Source of the DNA: Streptomyces corallincola
GTDB taxonomy: Bacteria > Actinomycetota > Actinomycetes > Streptomycetales > Streptomycetaceae
Assembly (NCBI RefSeq): GCF_019104725.1
Contig: NZ_JAHRXF010000006.1
Coordinates: 62,001 to 126,000 of the forward strand
Reading direction: 5' to 3'
Length of the DNA: 64,000 nucleotides
Below are positions 61,608-64,000 of the stretch, one piece after another. Position 1 is the first letter of the stretch, and every line of letters begins with the position of its first letter. Made by a program: the position numbers and the translations under genes. The notes under the pieces were generated by a model. That model saw nothing but the letters and a program-made list of their open reading frames with translations. It was not told where the DNA came from and made no database searches.

Positions 61608-62231
61608 TCAGGGCTCGCGCCGCGCCCGCAGCACCGTGTCGTGCCGGTGGTGAGGGCTCCCCGGAGCCGGAGCCGGGGCAGCTGCGGGCGCGGCGCGCGG
61701 GCGTGTCTCGTCCACCTGGACGGTCCACCCGGGGCCGAGGAGCCCGGCGACCTCGGCGGGCCCGTAGAGGGCGCCGGGGTCGAACTCGCGCACGACCTCC
61801 GGGGTCAGGTCCGCCAGGTCGTGGCCCACGAAGAGGAGGCAGCCACCGGGCGCGACGGCGGACAGCAGGCCGCGCAGCGCGGCGTGGTCCGGGGTGCGGG
61901 GGAGCGGAAAGTAGTGCACGGACACCAGGTCGTACGCCCCGGCCGGGGGCGCCGTCCTGGTCACGTCGGCCTCCCTCCACTCCACGCGGCCCGCGAGGTC
62001 CGGACCGGCCGCCCGCGCCGCCCGCAGCAGCGCGGTGGGGGAGACGTCGATGCCGGTGACATGCCAGCCCCGCCGGGCCAGCCACACCGCGTCACCGCCC
62101 TCCCCGCAGCCCACGTCCAGCGCGCGGCCCGGCGGCAGCGCCGACACCTCCGCGACCAGGACACCATTGGCGCCGCCGCTGAAAAGACGGTCCTGGGCGC
62201 GGTACCGCTCGTCCCACCGCTGTGCGTCCAC
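61608..62231 (-). CDS. Class I SAM-dependent methyltransferase (TehB/thiopurine-like)
   Basis: 207 residues from the ATG at 62231. MDAQRWDERYRAQDRLFSGG is the family start, ALDVGCGEGGDAVWLARRG is SAM motif I (near 38), and VTGIDVSPTALLRAARAAG is motif II. VSVHYFPLPRTPDHAALRGLL follows. C-terminal 25 residues Pro/Ala-rich. Often involved in detoxification or small-molecule methylation; substrate unknown. Confidence 0.88.
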   Translation of the reverse strand: MDAQRWDERYRAQDRLFSGGANGVLVAEVSALPPGRALDVGCGEGGDAVWLARRGWHVTGIDVSPTALLRAARAAGPDLAGRVEWREADVTRTAPPAGAYDLVSVHYFPLPRTPDHAALRGLLSAVAPGGCLLFVGHDLADLTPEVVREFDPGALYGPAEVAGLLGPGWTVQVDETRPRAAPAAAPAPAPGSPHHRHDTVLRARREP

Positions 62232-62400
62232 GGGCTGGCCTCACCTTCCGAGATCCGACGGGGAGACCGAATCTCCCCGCACCCCCGTCCCCACGACAAC
62301 ATCCGTTGCCGAAACCGCAAAACCGGCCGCGCCGCACCCCCGACACGGCCCCCGACGTCCGTGAGGTGCCGGGGGAGGGCCCCTGCGTGATCCTGTAGGG

Positions 62401-64000
62401 GTGCGCGGAGTCTTCAAGGGGGCGATCCCGGCGGCCTACACCGCACCGGGCCGACAGGCGGTGCGGGTCACCCTCGCCGCCGTCACCTGCTTCTACGTCT
62501 TCCGCTACGCGCTCGGCATGCCCGTCGCCGCCACCTACGGGCTGTTCGCCGCCGTAGCGGTCGGCGGCCTCTCCAAGATCCCCGGCTCCGGACGGCAACG
62601 GGCGACGACCGGGCTCTGTCTGCTCCCGGTCTGCCTGCTGCTGGTCGTCCTCGGCACCTACCTCTCGGTGCGCACCTGGAGCGCCGTCGCCGGCATGCTC
62701 GTGATCGGGTTCGCGCTCGCCTTCTCGGCGGTCGGCGGCCCACGTGAGGCGGGCGCGGCACCCGGCCTCCAACTCCTCTACATCCTCCCGTCGTTCCCGC
62801 CCTACGACCCCGCCTCGCTCCCGGAACGCCTCCTCGGCACGACCGCCGGACTGCTCCTGTTCGCCGCCGCCGAGGTACTGGTCCTGCCCGCGCCGGGCGC
62901 CCCGCCGTACCGGGAGCGCGTCGCGCACGCCGCGGGTGTCGCCGCCGACTGCGCGGCGCGGCTGACCCGGCCGCCGTACGCGCTGACCCCGGCGGAGGTG
63001 CGGACCGCCGCCGAGGCCGGGCACGCCCTGCGCCCGCTGACGGTGCCGGAGGCGGAGCGTCCGGCCGGGCCCGGCGTGCGGGACCGCGCGCTCACCCACG
63101 TCGGACTGGCCACCCGCACGCTGTTGAGCCGCCTCGCCCAGCCGCCCGCCCCGCCCTGCGCCGGAGCCGGGCCCGAGCCCACCGCCGTCGTCCGCGCCGT
63201 CGCCGGTCTCGCCACGGCCACCGCCGCCTGCCTGCGCGGGGGACCGTCACCGGGCGCGGAGTACGAGGAGCTGAGCGCGGCCCGGCAGCGGCTGGTTGGG
63301 GCACCGGTGGCGGACGCGCGGACGGCCGCCGCTCCGGAAAGCGCCTTCGACGCGCACCCCGTCACCCCCGCCGTGCTGCGCCGCCAGGCCGCCGCCCTGG
63401 AGATCGCGGACGCGGCGCTCGCCATGAGCACCGCCGCCGACCTCGCCGTACACGGCCGCCACGCCTCGGTACGGGTTGCGCCGGGCCGCTTCTGGTACGC
63501 CACCACGTCCGCGCCGCTGCTGTGGTGGCACCGGCTGGAGGGGCACGCCGGACGCCGGTCGGTGTGCTTCCAGAACGCGGTGCGCATCGCGCTCGCCCTC
63601 ACGGCCGCCCGGCTGGTCGCCGGGGTGGACACCCTGCCGCACGGCTTCTGGGCCATGCTGGCGACCCTGACCCTCACCCGGACCACCACCGAGGAGACCC
63701 GCAGCACCGTCCGCCGGGCCCTCGCGGGAACGGTCGTCGGCGCGCTGGCGACCGCCGGACTGTTGGTCGTGGCCGGCACCGACTCGCCCGTGTACGCGGC
63801 CTTCCTGCCCCTGTGGATGCTGATCGCGTTCACGGTCGGACCGGTGAAGGGCGTCGGCTGGGCCCAGGGCATGTTCACTGTGGTCGTCGCCCTCGTCTTC
63901 GCTCAACTGGAACCCTCCACCTGGCAGTTGGCGGAGTTCCGGCTGCTGGACGTGCTGGTCGGCAGCGCGATCGGCATGGTGTTCGGACTGGTCGCCTGGC
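62401..64000 (+). CDS. FUSC-family membrane protein, 3' end cut by window edge
   Basis: GTG 62401 starts VRGVFKGAIPAAYTAPGRQAVRVTLAAVTCFYVF; no good RBS is visible. 533 codons are present. An N-terminal cluster of hydrophobic segments (to about 165), a soluble middle (about 170-395) and a second cluster with PHGFWAMLATLTLTRTTTEETRSTVRRALAGTVVGALAT (about 420-460) are the FUSC layout (YccS/AaeB-type). The HGFWAMLT-like block and TxxRxxxRxxGTxxG motif are diagnostic. Probably exports aromatic or organic acids. About 100 residues may be missing. Confidence 0.88.
   Translation, partial: MRGVFKGAIPAAYTAPGRQAVRVTLAAVTCFYVFRYALGMPVAATYGLFAAVAVGGLSKIPGSGRQRATTGLCLLPVCLLLVVLGTYLSVRTWSAVAGMLVIGFALAFSAVGGPREAGAAPGLQLLYILPSFPPYDPASLPERLLGTTAGLLLFAAAEVLVLPAPGAPPYRERVAHAAGVAADCAARLTRPPYALTPAEVRTAAEAGHALRPLTVPEAERPAGPGVRDRALTHVGLATRTLLSRLAQPPAPPCAGAGPEPTAVVRAVAGLATATAACLRGGPSPGAEYEELSAARQRLVGAPVADARTAAAPESAFDAHPVTPAVLRRQAAALEIADAALAMSTAADLAVHGRHASVRVAPGRFWYATTSAPLLWWHRLEGHAGRRSVCFQNAVRIALALTAARLVAGVDTLPHGFWAMLATLTLTRTTTEETRSTVRRALAGTVVGALATAGLLVVAGTDSPVYAAFLPLWMLIAFTVGPVKGVGWAQGMFTVVVALVFAQLEPSTWQLAEFRLLDVLVGSAIGMVFGLVAW

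Overview
The window is high-GC actinobacterial chromosome, almost certainly Streptomyces. Third codon positions are nearly all G or C, GTG and TTG starts are common, and there are many secreted glycoside hydrolases. Several families typical of the genus occur (DUF1206, GAF-ANTAR, streptogrisin-type protease, CAP proteins). No phage, CRISPR array, intact insertion sequence or rRNA was seen. The only RNA-gene candidate is an abnormal tRNA-Ser-like sequence.

Layout. 1-3.4 kb: a truncated cytochrome P450, a 15-bp tandem repeat field, and a secreted tannase-like hydrolase. 3.4-8.5 kb: a lipid-precursor group with GlpD and its coupled TetR regulator, divergent from an alkyl-DHAP-synthase-like flavoenzyme and a diacylglycerol kinase family protein. 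8.6-12.8 kb: small housekeeping or hypothetical genes (Mrr-like nuclease, SRPBCC, DUF2945, DUF1206). 12.9-17.7 kb: two CAP-domain proteins flanking an NAD kinase; one CAP domain is fused to an ECF sigma factor through a zinc-finger-like segment and membrane segments. 18-24.6 kb: a GH54 arabinofuranosidase with duplicated ricin-type modules, a GDSL hydrolase, an orphan molybdo-flavoprotein FAD subunit, a ProP-like transporter and a GAF-ANTAR regulator.

24.7-42.8 kb is the metabolic core, a galactoside-to-pyruvate locus. It has a secreted GH2 enzyme with discoidin domains, a secreted GH27 alpha-galactosidase, and an ABC importer lacking its own ATPase. A cytoplasmic GH36 alpha-galactosidase follows. 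Then comes a complete oxidative (De Ley-Doudoroff) galactose pathway: SDR dehydrogenase, SMP-30 lactonase, DgoD dehydratase, PfkB kinase and KDPGal aldolase. A mutarotase-like protein and a DgoR-like GntR regulator are embedded in the same operon.

42.9-48 kb: a methyltransferase-NUDIX fusion, a double-NUDIX protein, a decayed stretch, a hypothetical gene and a streptogrisin-like protease. 48-57 kb is a second carbohydrate locus: a YtfQ-YtfR-YtfT-YjfF-type importer with two different permeases, a LacI regulator, and a secreted PA14-GH2 hydrolase, with matching LacI-type operator sequences in both control regions. I infer galactofuranose (or arabinofuranose) scavenging. 57-64 kb: the tRNA-like sequence, an epimerase/TetR pair with two perfect palindromes between them, a rifampicin-monooxygenase-like FAD enzyme, a second GDSL lipase, a methyltransferase and a truncated FUSC membrane protein.

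How they work together: secreted GH54, GH2 and GH27 enzymes release furanosides and galactosides. Two different ABC systems import them. GH36 and the oxidative galactose pathway burn the galactose. AT-rich promoter elements shared between 18.1, 28.9 and 31.2 kb, and LacI-type operators at 46.7, 53.0 and 54.2 kb, suggest two regulons laid over this 38-kb stretch. All functional assignments are by reading motifs; none was tested by database search.
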